From Pseudoselenomonas ruminantium (GTDB taxonomy: Bacteria; Bacillota; Negativicutes; Selenomonadales; Selenomonadaceae): a stretch of 6,547 nucleotides of DNA. Where the stretch lies: positions 1 through 6,547 of the forward strand of contig DJYL01000059.1 in NCBI GenBank assembly GCA_002448495.1, written 5' to 3'. Position numbers and translations under genes: made by a program. Positions 1 to 6,288 of the stretch are shown here, piece by piece (position 1 is the stretch's first letter; each line of letters begins with the position of its first letter). The notes under the pieces are model-generated. The model was given only the letters and a program-made list of their open reading frames with translations, searched no databases and was not told the DNA's origin.

Positions 1-2826
1 CGCATCTTCCAGACGGCGGGCTTTTTCCGAAAGCTCCATTGCACCGATAACCCGCGCCGTGCTCTTGAGGGCATGTACCTTGGTCGTGTAGTTATCCCAA
101 TCATCCGTATCGTAGTAACGCTGAATTTCATCAGCATTGCTTTCGATGGACTGGGCAAAAACCTTCAGGGCATCCATATAGGCCGCCACTGAGCCGCAAT
201 GCTCTACACCCTTATGCGGCTCCAGCCCCACCACATATTCCAGCCAGTCGGGCAGTTTTTCCTCCTGCGCCTGCGACAGTACCTCCGTCGCCCGCACTTT
301 TTCCTGCGGCAGTAATCTATGTAGCATTTCCTCTAATTTGTGACTGTCGATAGGCTTGGTCAGATAGTCGTCAAAACCTGCCGCCATGTATTCCTCCCGC
401 GCCCCGCTGACGGCATTGGCGGTAAGCGCCACCACGGGCGTATGCTTATTGGGAAAATCTGCCGCCTCGCTCATTTTTTGCAAACGCTGCAGGGTTTCCA
501 CGCCGTCAATGCCCGGCATGCGGTGGTCGAGGAAAATCACATCATAGGCCGTCTCGCCTGCCAGTTTCAGACACTCAAAACCGCTCATGGCCGTATCGAC
601 CTGTACCTGCGTCTGTTTCAGCAGTCCCTTCACCACGGTAAGATTCATGGCTGTATCGTCCACCACGAGGATTTTGGCCTCCGGCGCCACAAAACTTTCC
701 TTGTAAACCATCTGCGAGGCCATCATGCGGCGATAGGCCTCCTCGTAGTTGCCCATAGGCGACCAGTTCAGCACTTCCTGCTCTACGGTATAGGAAAACT
801 CCGAACCTTGCCCATAGACGCTTGCCACCTCCAAATGACTGCCCATCATTTCCAGCAGCTTTTTGGTGATATTCATGCCCAGCCCTGTGCCTTCAATGGT
901 GCGGTTTCGTTCCTCCTCAATGCGTTCAAAGGCATGATAGAGCTTTTCGATATCTTCCTCTTTTATGCCAATCCCCGTATCCTTGACGGCAGTTGTCATC
1001 GCAATGCGGTTTTCGCCAATCTTTTTATAGGACAGGCGCAGGGTGACGCTGCCTTCTTCCGTATACTTTACGGCATTGGTCAGGATATTTACCGCCACCT
1101 GCCGCAGACGGATTTCGTCCCCTTTCAGAATACTGGGCATATCATCGGGGATTTCCACATGGAATTTCAGCCCCTTCTTCTCCGCCCGCTGACGAATCAT
1201 ATTCACCAAATCATTCAGGAGGGAGCTTACGGCATATTCCACGGGAATAATCTCCATCTTGCCCGCTTCAATCTTGGAAAAGTCCAGAATATCATTGACC
1301 AGACCCAAAAGGGTTGTGCCTGCCGTGCGAATGTTCTGGGCATATTCCCGCGTTTGTTCCTCCTGAGTTTCCCGCAGAATCATCTCGTCCATGCCCAGCA
1401 CCGCATTGATGGGCGTGCGGATTTCATGGCTCATCGAGGAGAGGAACTGACTCTTGGCAATGCTGGCGGCCTTGGCGGCATGCGCCATTTCCAAAAGCTC
1501 CTTATTGGAGTCAGCCAGTTCCTTGGTCACGGCATCCAGAAAAGCCGCCATGCGCGCAGCCAGAGGAATGACGTAATGCTTTTCCTCGGCTGCCATTTCC
1601 TCATAACATTCCGGCAGGACTTTTATCGGCCCTTCCCGGAACCCCACACTGACCAGCGCGCTGTTTAAGATACCGCCCTGCCCCTCATAGCAATAAATTT
1701 CCGAGGTGCCGTAGTTGGCAATCAGCTGGGGAGCAAACCGCCGGTAAAAATCCTGCTCCTTGCCGGCCAGCTCTTTCAAAAAGAACGTGCGGTTGCCGCA
1801 CAGGGTCAATGTAACGGACTCCGGCGCAAAGCAGCAGAGTTTTTCACTGGCCATATCCGTTTCCTGCAGCAGATTGGCCGGCACGGCATAGGTCAGCCGC
1901 ATCTTCTCCCCCAAATGCACATCACCGCTGAAATAAATCCGCCCTTCATCATCATAAACCGGCGGCACTCTGGCAATCAGGCAGCCGTTGCGCTCCACAG
2001 ATAACGGAAATTCGGAAATATTATAGACAAAATTCTCATCCGGCGTGACCTGCAGATAGTGTTCATAAACATTCGTAGCCGGCATGCCGTTAAGCTTGGC
2101 CACACAAGTATCGCCCACCATTTCCGTGATCTCGAGTTCCTTGCCTATCGGTTTCCAGCCCAGCACATAATCGCCCATTACCTGCAAGTCTTCCCCGCAA
2201 AAGGCCGCCATCAGAATGCCGCACTCATAGACCTCCCTGCCCGTAATAAAATTGCCATGACTCATTTTGTCATTTAACAGACTGAACAGTCTATGACATT
2301 CCAAGGGCGCAGAGGTGATATCTTCCAGTATGCTGACCACCGTGCCAAAAACCACCGTATGGGGATTTTCCGCCGCCAGCCCCTGCAAAAAGCGGGTAAA
2401 ACTGGTTCCCATATCAGAGCAGTAAATCCCGATGGCCTTAACCGCAGGAATTGCCCTGAGCTTTTTGCCCCATGCATGACCTTCTGCTTCATAATCGGCA
2501 GGCCGACCCGGACAGGCAAAAACCTCCACCCTGCCGGACTCCCAGAAATTCGCGTTTATCTGCAATCTGACCTGCTCTAATTTCTGCACAAAGAGGGTTT
2601 CCGTCATGCCCGTTATCTCGGCGTAAGGCAGTTTTTCCCGCAACAGCGAGTGAATCCTTTTACCCACCGCAGGCTTAAAGCCACTAAAGACCACATGCAG
2701 ATAAAGACAACTGGCATGAAGTCCGGTAAACCGCTCCTGTATCTCCTGCAGCTGTGGCAGGATTTCCGTCAGAATATCTTCCTGCCTGTCTACAGGCAGG
2801 GTTATGGCGTAGTTTTTTTGCAGCAC
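1..2826 (-). CDS. FIST-domain hybrid sensor histidine kinase with receiver and HPt domains (C-terminus outside window)
   Basis: Probable soluble sensor kinase that detects a small ligand and passes phosphate through an internal His-Asp-His relay. The frame is open from the GTG to the left edge, giving 942 residues. Domains in order: FIST_N about 35-225; FIST_C about 226-390, with the typical GWKPIG stretch followed by LNGMPATNVYEHYL (245-258); a helical, coiled-coil-like linker 425-460; HisKA with SHEIRTP, phosphoacceptor H467; HATPase with N box N584, G1 box DTGIGI from D616, G2 box GTGLGM from G646; a receiver with D723/D724, phospho-Asp D767 and K824; then HPt with H918 in HALKS. I see no signal peptide or membrane segment, so sensing should be cytoplasmic. 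The GTG was chosen because GGGGAGGTG lies 7 bases upstream and no other start exists before the upstream stop. It lies 32 bases after the tandem-receiver gene, probably in one operon. FIST domains are proposed to bind small molecules such as amino acids; the ligand here is unknown. Confidence 0.93.
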   Translation of the reverse strand, partial: MLQKNYAITLPVDRQEDILTEILPQLQEIQERFTGLHASCLYLHVVFSGFKPAVGKRIHSLLREKLPYAEITGMTETLFVQKLEQVRLQINANFWESGRVEVFACPGRPADYEAEGHAWGKKLRAIPAVKAIGIYCSDMGTSFTRFLQGLAAENPHTVVFGTVVSILEDITSAPLECHRLFSLLNDKMSHGNFITGREVYECGILMAAFCGEDLQVMGDYVLGWKPIGKELEITEMVGDTCVAKLNGMPATNVYEHYLQVTPDENFVYNISEFPLSVERNGCLIARVPPVYDDEGRIYFSGDVHLGEKMRLTYAVPANLLQETDMASEKLCCFAPESVTLTLCGNRTFFLKELAGKEQDFYRRFAPQLIANYGTSEIYCYEGQGGILNSALVSVGFREGPIKVLPECYEEMAAEEKHYVIPLAARMAAFLDAVTKELADSNKELLEMAHAAKAASIAKSQFLSSMSHEIRTPINAVLGMDEMILRETQEEQTREYAQNIRTAGTTLLGLVNDILDFSKIEAGKMEIIPVEYAVSSLLNDLVNMIRQRAEKKGLKFHVEIPDDMPSILKGDEIRLRQVAVNILTNAVKYTEEGSVTLRLSYKKIGENRIAMTTAVKDTGIGIKEEDIEKLYHAFERIEEERNRTIEGTGLGMNITKKLLEMMGSHLEVASVYGQGSEFSYTVEQEVLNWSPMGNYEEAYRRMMASQMVYKESFVAPEAKILVVDDTAMNLTVVKGLLKQTQVQVDTAMSGFECLKLAGETAYDVIFLDHRMPGIDGVETLQRLQKMSEAADFPNKHTPVVALTANAVSGAREEYMAAGFDDYLTKPIDSHKLEEMLHRLLPQEKVRATEVLSQAQEEKLPDWLEYVVGLEPHKGVEHCGSVAAYMDALKVFAQSIESNADEIQRYYDTDDWDNYTTKVHALKSTARVIGAMELSEKARRLEDA
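2781..2800. repeat. Perfect 8-bp inverted repeat inside the 5' end of the kinase gene
   Basis: CCTGCCTG and CAGGCAGG flank a TCTA loop, giving a GC-rich hairpin in either strand. In the mRNA it starts about 26 bases after the first base of the GTG start codon and covers codons 9-16. No U-run follows, so it is not an intrinsic terminator. A translation-damping or RNA-processing role is possible but is inference; only one copy is visible. Confidence 0.6.
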
Positions 2827-2833
2827 TATCCTG

Positions 2834-2842
2834 CACCTCCCC
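2834..2842 (-). promoter_or_regulatory. Ribosome binding site of the FIST kinase gene
   Basis: On the minus strand this reads GGGGAGGTG, close to the ideal Shine-Dalgarno sequence. It stands 7 bases before a GTG codon. It decides the start, since there is no ATG in frame between it and the preceding stop codon at 2872-2874. Confidence 0.8.
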
Positions 2843-2858
2843 TGAAAGGCAATACAGC

Positions 2859-3644
2859 TTACTGGATGTTGTTATCGTGGAGTTTCTGGTACTTCTGCTT
2901 TTCAAAGAAATCATCAATGGCGGCAATCAGCTTGGGCCGTTCCATGGATTTTAGAAGGTAGCCGTCCGGCTTCAAGGCCAGTACCTTGAGCACACTTTCC
3001 CTGTCCCCCTTGCCCGTAAGAAAAATCACGGGAATGGAATCCACCTTGGACTCACTCCGAATCATCTCCAACACCTGCGGGCCGGAGGTCACGGGCATTT
3101 CATAATCGAGCAGGATTAAATCCGGCGTGTTATCGGCAATATACATGAGTGCCTGCGCCCCGGAGGTCACGATAGTCACCCGGTATTTGGCCGACAGCCA
3201 GTCCTTGACCATCTTGAGGAAGGTGCTGTCATCATCCACCAGCAGAATGTTTTTCCGCTTGGCTAAATCGTCATTGGCGGAGAGCAGCCAATCCAGCTGT
3301 TCCACCAGTTTCTTCATATCAAAAGGACGCTCCACCGTAGCAGCAACGAGCGCCGCCGGAATAGAATGATTTACCGTCTCGATTTCCGCAGCAGTTCCCA
3401 CCAGTACCAGAAGCTTGTCTTCCTCGGTGCAGATGTCCTTCAGGTACACCAATGTTCCGGCAATATCATCTACATAATCCCCCAGGTACATGAGAAATAG
3501 TTCTGTTTCCCCTTTGTGCGCAGCAATATCTTCCATGGTCGGTTCGGTTTCCACCACCGAATAACCATCATCAGCCAGATTTTTTACAATCGTATTCAAC
3601 ATGAAGGATTTGCCCTTGTGAATCAGGAGTATCTTCTTTTCCAT
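2859..3644 (-). CDS. Tandem-receiver response regulator: degenerate receiver plus intact receiver, no output domain
   Basis: Probable phosphotransfer partner of the FIST kinase encoded just downstream. It has 261 residues. The C-terminal receiver (about 131-252) is complete: D137-D139 acidic cluster, phospho-Asp D180 in LLDYEMP, T210 in FLTGKGD and K232. The N-terminal half (about 3-121) has receiver-like pattern (KILLIHKGK at its start, ERPFD near its end) but lacks the active site. The acidic pair is replaced by His-Lys, and Tyr53 seems to sit where the phospho-Asp would be. There is no DNA-binding, enzymatic or membrane segment, so output is likely by protein contact or as a relay or sink for the kinase's HPt domain. 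The start at MEKKILL is preferred because GGAAGG and AAAGAGGA lie just upstream and the receiver fold begins at once. An ATG at 3683 would add 13 residues. Stop TAA. Confidence 0.9.
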   Translation of the reverse strand: MEKKILLIHKGKSFMLNTIVKNLADDGYSVVETEPTMEDIAAHKGETELFLMYLGDYVDDIAGTLVYLKDICTEEDKLLVLVGTAAEIETVNHSIPAALVAATVERPFDMKKLVEQLDWLLSANDDLAKRKNILLVDDDSTFLKMVKDWLSAKYRVTIVTSGAQALMYIADNTPDLILLDYEMPVTSGPQVLEMIRSESKVDSIPVIFLTGKGDRESVLKVLALKPDGYLLKSMERPKLIAAIDDFFEKQKYQKLHDNNIQ

Positions 3645-3722
3645 TGTCCTCTTTCCTTCCTGCAACAGTCCAAATTTCATCACTCTACATTCGTGCCACT
3701 ATGTTTTCTTACTTCGCCACAA

Positions 3723-3751
3723 TAGCCAAAAAACCTGCTCTATGGTATACT
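3723..3751 (+). promoter_or_regulatory. Candidate sigma-A promoter of the small membrane protein gene
   Basis: TATACT at 3746-3751 matches the -10 consensus in five of six bases and is preceded by TGG, an extended -10. TAGCCA at 3723-3728 is a weak -35 with a 17-base spacer. Transcription would begin near 3758, leaving a leader of about 40 bases that carries the AGGAG at 3784-3788. The -10 lies in the loop of the hairpin at 3730-3764, so the arms could also serve as an operator. Assigned by eye. Confidence 0.45.
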
Positions 3752-3764
3752 AAGAGCAGGTTTT
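3730..3764 (-). terminator. Hairpin terminator for minus-strand transcripts, overlapping a plus-strand promoter
   Basis: A perfect 12-bp stem (AAAACCTGCTCT with AGAGCAGGTTTT) encloses an 11-base loop. Read on the minus strand, the stem is followed by an unbroken T-run (TTTTTT, then GGC), the usual intrinsic terminator form. It would end transcripts coming from the DUF951 gene before they enter the receiver gene. On the plus strand it is also followed by a T-rich stretch (TTTTATTTATT), so some bidirectional activity is possible. No plus-strand gene lies upstream that would need it. Confidence 0.6.
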
Positions 3765-3796
3765 ATTTATTATTTCATCAGATAGGAGCTATCACT

Positions 3797-4123
3797 ATGT
3801 CCAAACAATACAAGAAATTGCAAAACAAGCTGCACCCCAAGGCGGTAAAACAGGAACCAAAGGAAAAAGTGGGCAAAGACTACCTGCTGCTCACGATGAT
3901 TGCGATTACCTTCGTACTGACCTTTGTCGGCTGGGAGCATTTCGATAACACCAACCGGGCCATGTACTTTTTGCTGACGCTGTCCCTGACGCTTACTTAT
4001 CTCTATCGTCATGCAGGTTTTTCCGACAATGTCAAAGCCTATGTCAACGCGGCAAGTCTTGGTTCTATCGGTCTGGCTGTAGCCCTGTTCCTCATCAATC
4101 TCTACTATCAGTTCTTTGGCTGA
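3797..4123 (+). CDS. Small three-helix membrane protein of unknown function
   Basis: I do not recognise this 108-residue protein. A basic, hydrophilic N-terminus of about 27 residues (MSKQYKKLQNKLHPKAVKQE, continuing to a Lys-rich stretch) is followed by three hydrophobic segments near 29-46, 55-70 and 84-104. Between the second and third is the loop RHAGFSDNVKAY. The positive N-terminus should face the cytoplasm, which puts the C-terminus outside. The ATG was chosen because AGGAG lies 8 bases upstream. The frame stays open back to 3644, but that extension would run through the promoter and hairpin. The last 16 bases overlap the end of the convergent DUF951 gene. No terminator follows, so the transcript may continue to the hydrolase gene. 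The codons look coding and the membrane pattern is clear; function is unknown. Confidence 0.78.
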   Translation: MSKQYKKLQNKLHPKAVKQEPKEKVGKDYLLLTMIAITFVLTFVGWEHFDNTNRAMYFLLTLSLTLTYLYRHAGFSDNVKAYVNAASLGSIGLAVALFLINLYYQFFG

Positions 4124-4308
4124 TGGTTTTCTTTCCCGCGCACCATCTTCTCGAATTTGGTGCGGGGAATTAAAATGAGATGACCGCACCCCTGACATTT
4201 TAAGCGGAAATCCATGCCCACCCGCAGGATTTCCCATGTAAAACTGCCACAGGGGTGCTTCTTTTTCAGGCGGACAATATCGCCCAATTCATAGGTTATC
4301 TTTTCCAT
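4108..4308 (-). CDS. DUF951 family protein (YyzM-like)
   Basis: A 66-residue protein matching the small Firmicute DUF951 family as I know it: a GDIVRLKKKHPCG stretch (9-21), WEILRVGMDFRLKC (25-38) and CQGCGH (38-43), followed by IPRTKFEK (47-54). The three Cys (C20, C38, C41) and His18 look like a metal-binding knuckle combined with a small basic beta fold, so nucleic acid binding is conceivable; the family function is not established. AAAGGAG lies 5 bases before the ATG. A weak -10-like TAAAAT on the minus strand (4353-4358) lies inside the hydrolase gene; I see no good -35. The 3' end overlaps the membrane protein gene, and the first visible minus-strand terminator is about 345 bases further on, so its mRNA should be antisense to that whole gene. 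From memory, DUF951 genes occur near ychF in other Firmicutes, as here. Confidence 0.88.
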   Translation of the reverse strand: MEKITYELGDIVRLKKKHPCGSFTWEILRVGMDFRLKCQGCGHLILIPRTKFEKMVRGKENHQPKN

Positions 4309-4328
4309 GTGTTCTCCTTTCTGTTATT

Positions 4329-4334
4329 GAGGTG
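4329..4334 (+). promoter_or_regulatory. Ribosome binding site deciding the start of the hydrolase gene
   Basis: GAGGTG stands 6 bases before the GTG at 4341. The in-frame GTG at 4332 overlaps this site and has no Shine-Dalgarno sequence of its own, so 4341 is the preferred start. Confidence 0.7.
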
Positions 4335-4340
4335 TTTTTG

Positions 4341-5135
4341 GTGAAAGCCGCGATTTTACAAATGCAGGTGGTTTTAGGCGAGCCGCAAAAAAATATCGAC
4401 ACTCTCTACCGCATGGCGGCAAAGGCCATGGCTACACGTCCGGACGTACTGCTGCTGCCGGAACTATGGCGGCAGGGCTTTTATCCCCGGCCTGTTCTCT
4501 CCTATGCCGATGCCGACGGACATGAAACCCGCGCAGCTCTTGCCGGCATCGCCCAGAAGTATCAGGTCAATGTCGTGGGCGGCACGGTAGCCAACGCCAT
4601 TGGAGAAAAGGTCTTTAACACCAGCTATATCTTTGACCGTTTGGGGCGCCTTGTTGCTACCTACCATAAGACCCATCTGTTCTCGCCCAGCGGCGAAGCT
4701 GATGATTTCACCGCCGGTGACAGCCTTGTGACCTTTACGCTGGACGGGGTAAAATGCGGGATTTTGGTCTGCTATGATGTACGCTTCCCCGAAGCGGTAC
4801 GCAGACTCGCCCTTGACGGCATCTCTGTACTCTTTGTTCCTTCGGCATGGCCGCTTAAACGGCTGATTCACTGGCAAACCCTTATCCGGGCCAGAGCCAT
4901 TGAAAACCAGTTGTTCGTATTGGCCTGCAACGCCGCAGGAACAGACGGCAGCAACCAAAAACTTGCCGGGCATTCGGCCATCATCGACCCCTGGGGCGAA
5001 ATCCTCGCCACAGCCGACGAAGAAGAAACCATCTTGCTAGGCAACCTGCGGCTGGCCGTACAAGCCCAGATAAAAGATACCATGAATGTATTCGGTGACC
5101 GGCGTCCGGCACTTTATAAAAAAACTCCCAATTAA
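4341..5135 (+). CDS. Carbon-nitrogen hydrolase, nitrilase superfamily (omega-amidase/Nit2-like)
   Basis: Cytoplasmic amidohydrolase of 264 residues, the usual size for single-domain nitrilase-fold enzymes. The catalytic triad is visible: E41 in LLLPELW, K110 in YHKTHLF and C144 in LVCYDVRFPE, with a further conserved Glu at 119. The CYDVRFPE signature is the one seen in omega-amidase, Nit2 and YafV-type enzymes, which release ammonia from omega-amides such as 2-oxoglutaramate. Substrate cannot be fixed from sequence alone; other small amides are possible. The GTG at 4341 was chosen from the GAGGTG site upstream and because VKAAILQMQ matches the usual family N-terminus. It begins 32 bases from the divergent DUF951 start, too little room for two full promoters. 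It may therefore be transcribed from the promoter of the membrane protein gene. Its stop codon lies in the loop of a terminator. Confidence 0.92.
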   Translation: MKAAILQMQVVLGEPQKNIDTLYRMAAKAMATRPDVLLLPELWRQGFYPRPVLSYADADGHETRAALAGIAQKYQVNVVGGTVANAIGEKVFNTSYIFDRLGRLVATYHKTHLFSPSGEADDFTAGDSLVTFTLDGVKCGILVCYDVRFPEAVRRLALDGISVLFVPSAWPLKRLIHWQTLIRARAIENQLFVLACNAAGTDGSNQKLAGHSAIIDPWGEILATADEEETILLGNLRLAVQAQIKDTMNVFGDRRPALYKKTPN

Positions 5136-5146
5136 GGGAGTTTTTT
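5119..5146. terminator. Bidirectional intrinsic terminator between the hydrolase gene and ychF
   Basis: AAAAAACTCCC pairs with GGGAGTTTTTT (11 bp) around the loop AATTAA. There is a T-run on the 3' side in both directions. The TAA stop of the hydrolase gene (5133-5135) lies in the loop. The ychF stop is 12 bases beyond, so both convergent units can share this terminator. Confidence 0.88.
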
Positions 5147-5157
5147 GCTATGAAATC

Positions 5158-6264
5158 TTATACATTAAACCGGAAGTTTACCACATCGCCGTCCTGCATG
5201 ACGTAGTCCTTGCCTTCCACACGCACCTGACCTTTTTCGCGGGCAGCGGCTACGCTGCCGTTAGCCACGAGGTCGTCGTAGTTGACGATTTCGGCGCGGA
5301 TAAAGCCGCGTTCAAAGTCCGTATGAATCTTGCCGGCGGCCTTCGGTGCCGTAGTGCCCTTGGTAATCGTCCATGCGCGGCATTCATCAGAGCCGGCGGT
5401 CAGGAAGGTCTGCAAACCTAAGAGGTCAAAGGCGGCTTTTATCAGGCGGTCAAGGCCGCTTTCCGTTTCGCCCAGATCCTCAAGGAAAGCCTTGGCTTCT
5501 TCGGCATCGAGCTCTGCGATTTCGGCTTCCACCTTGGCAGAGATTGCCACGACTTCCGCATTTTCTGCCTTGGCAAATTCCTTGACCTTCTGCACGTATT
5601 CATTTTCGTCATAAGCCGTAGCCACTTCGTCCTCTGCCACGTTAGTGACATAGAGGGTCGGCTTCAAGGTCAGCAGGTTGATGTCCTTAATCATTTCCAG
5701 TTCGTCAGCAGTGAGTTCCACCTGACGGGCCGGCTTGCCATTATCAAGGCTTTCCTTGATGCGGCGCAGGATTTCATCTTCTACCTTGGCTTCCTTGTTG
5801 CCGGATTTGGCAATCTTAGCCAGACGCATGATGCGCTTTTCCACAACTTCGAGGTCAGCCAGACACAGTTCCGTCTGAATGATATCAATGTCGCGCAGCG
5901 GGTCAACGCCGCCTTCCACATGGGTGATGTTGGCATCGTCAAAGCAGCGCACGACATGTGCCACGGCATCCACCTGACGGATATGTTCGAGGAACTTGTT
6001 GCCCAGACCTTCACCGTTGGCAGCGCCCTTTACAAGGCCTGCAATGTCCACGAAACGGACAGAGGCCGGTGTGGTTTTCTTGGAATCATACATCTTATGC
6101 AGGACATTTAAGCGTTCATCGGGAACAGCTACAACGCCCACATTGGGTTCAATGGTGCAGAAGGGGAAGTTGGCCGCTTCTGCTCCGGCCTTGGTGATGG
6201 CATTAAAGAGGGTGCTCTTGCCCACGTTGGGCAGGCCTACAATGCCGACTTCTAAATTACTCAA
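5158..6264 (-). CDS. ychF: OBG-family ribosome-associated nucleotidase YchF (redox-regulated ATPase)
   Basis: Universally conserved P-loop NTPase that in studied members prefers ATP, binds ribosomes and affects stress responses. At 368 residues it is full length. Visible motifs: G1 GLPNVGKS (10-17); G3 DIAGLVKGA (73-81), with Leu where Ras-type proteins have the catalytic Gln; G4 replaced by NVAE (208-211), the YchF-type change linked to loss of GTP preference; G5 SAK (242-244). The helical insert is about 130-200 and the C-terminal TGS domain about 284-367, including the AWTI and [13 protein letters not shown] stretches typical of the family. The start is TTG, supported by AAGGTGG nine bases upstream and by alignment of the N-terminus with the family. 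It follows upp by 24 bases and is likely co-transcribed with it; transcription ends at the shared terminator at 5119-5146. Confidence 0.97.
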   Translation of the reverse strand: MSNLEVGIVGLPNVGKSTLFNAITKAGAEAANFPFCTIEPNVGVVAVPDERLNVLHKMYDSKKTTPASVRFVDIAGLVKGAANGEGLGNKFLEHIRQVDAVAHVVRCFDDANITHVEGGVDPLRDIDIIQTELCLADLEVVEKRIMRLAKIAKSGNKEAKVEDEILRRIKESLDNGKPARQVELTADELEMIKDINLLTLKPTLYVTNVAEDEVATAYDENEYVQKVKEFAKAENAEVVAISAKVEAEIAELDAEEAKAFLEDLGETESGLDRLIKAAFDLLGLQTFLTAGSDECRAWTITKGTTAPKAAGKIHTDFERGFIRAEIVNYDDLVANGSVAAAREKGQVRVEGKDYVMQDGDVVNFRFNV

Positions 6265-6273
6265 AATTACTTT

Positions 6274-6280
6274 CCACCTT
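6274..6280 (-). promoter_or_regulatory. Ribosome binding site of ychF before a TTG start
   Basis: Reads AAGGTGG on the minus strand, 9 bases before the TTG at 6264. It supports the non-ATG start. No ATG or GTG exists at an equivalent position that would keep the P-loop-proximal N-terminus. Confidence 0.7.
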
Positions 6281-6288
6281 TTTACTTC

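Noticed and set aside
340..1668. Plus-strand open frame of 442 codons
   Set aside because: It is the exact antisense of the kinase gene. The minus strand encodes intact HisKA, HATPase and receiver motifs throughout, whereas the plus translation is His-rich and family-less, with no ribosome binding site. Its length follows from codon bias on the other strand.
3645..3683. Longer start (ATG at 3683) for the tandem-receiver gene
   Set aside because: It would add 13 residues before the receiver-like fold and has only a weak ribosome binding site. The internal ATG at 3644 has GGAAGG and AAAGAGGA close upstream. Not excluded outright.
3644..4123. N-terminally extended version (159 residues) of the small membrane protein
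   Set aside because: The extra 51 codons run through the hairpin and the likely promoter. The ATG at 3797 has a good AGGAG site, while no such site precedes 3644.
4135..4177. Imperfect inverted repeat (CCCGCGCACCA with TGGTGCGGGG)
   Set aside because: It has an internal bulge and a long loop, lies within DUF951 codons and has no T-run, so it is not a convincing terminator or regulatory hairpin.
3770..4237. Minus-strand open frame of 155 codons across the membrane gene and DUF951
   Set aside because: It lies out of frame with DUF951 and antisense to the membrane protein, with no recognisable domain and no ribosome binding site.
4332..4340. Earlier GTG (4332) or TTG (4338) start for the hydrolase
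   Set aside because: The GAGGTG site overlaps the first and lies too close to the second; spacing fits only the GTG at 4341, which also matches the family N-terminus.
4464..4973. Minus-strand open frame of 169 codons within the hydrolase gene
   Set aside because: Antisense shadow of a gene with a complete nitrilase catalytic triad.
5086..5421. Plus-strand open frame of 111 codons beyond the hydrolase stop
   Set aside because: It crosses the terminator and is antisense to the conserved TGS domain of YchF.
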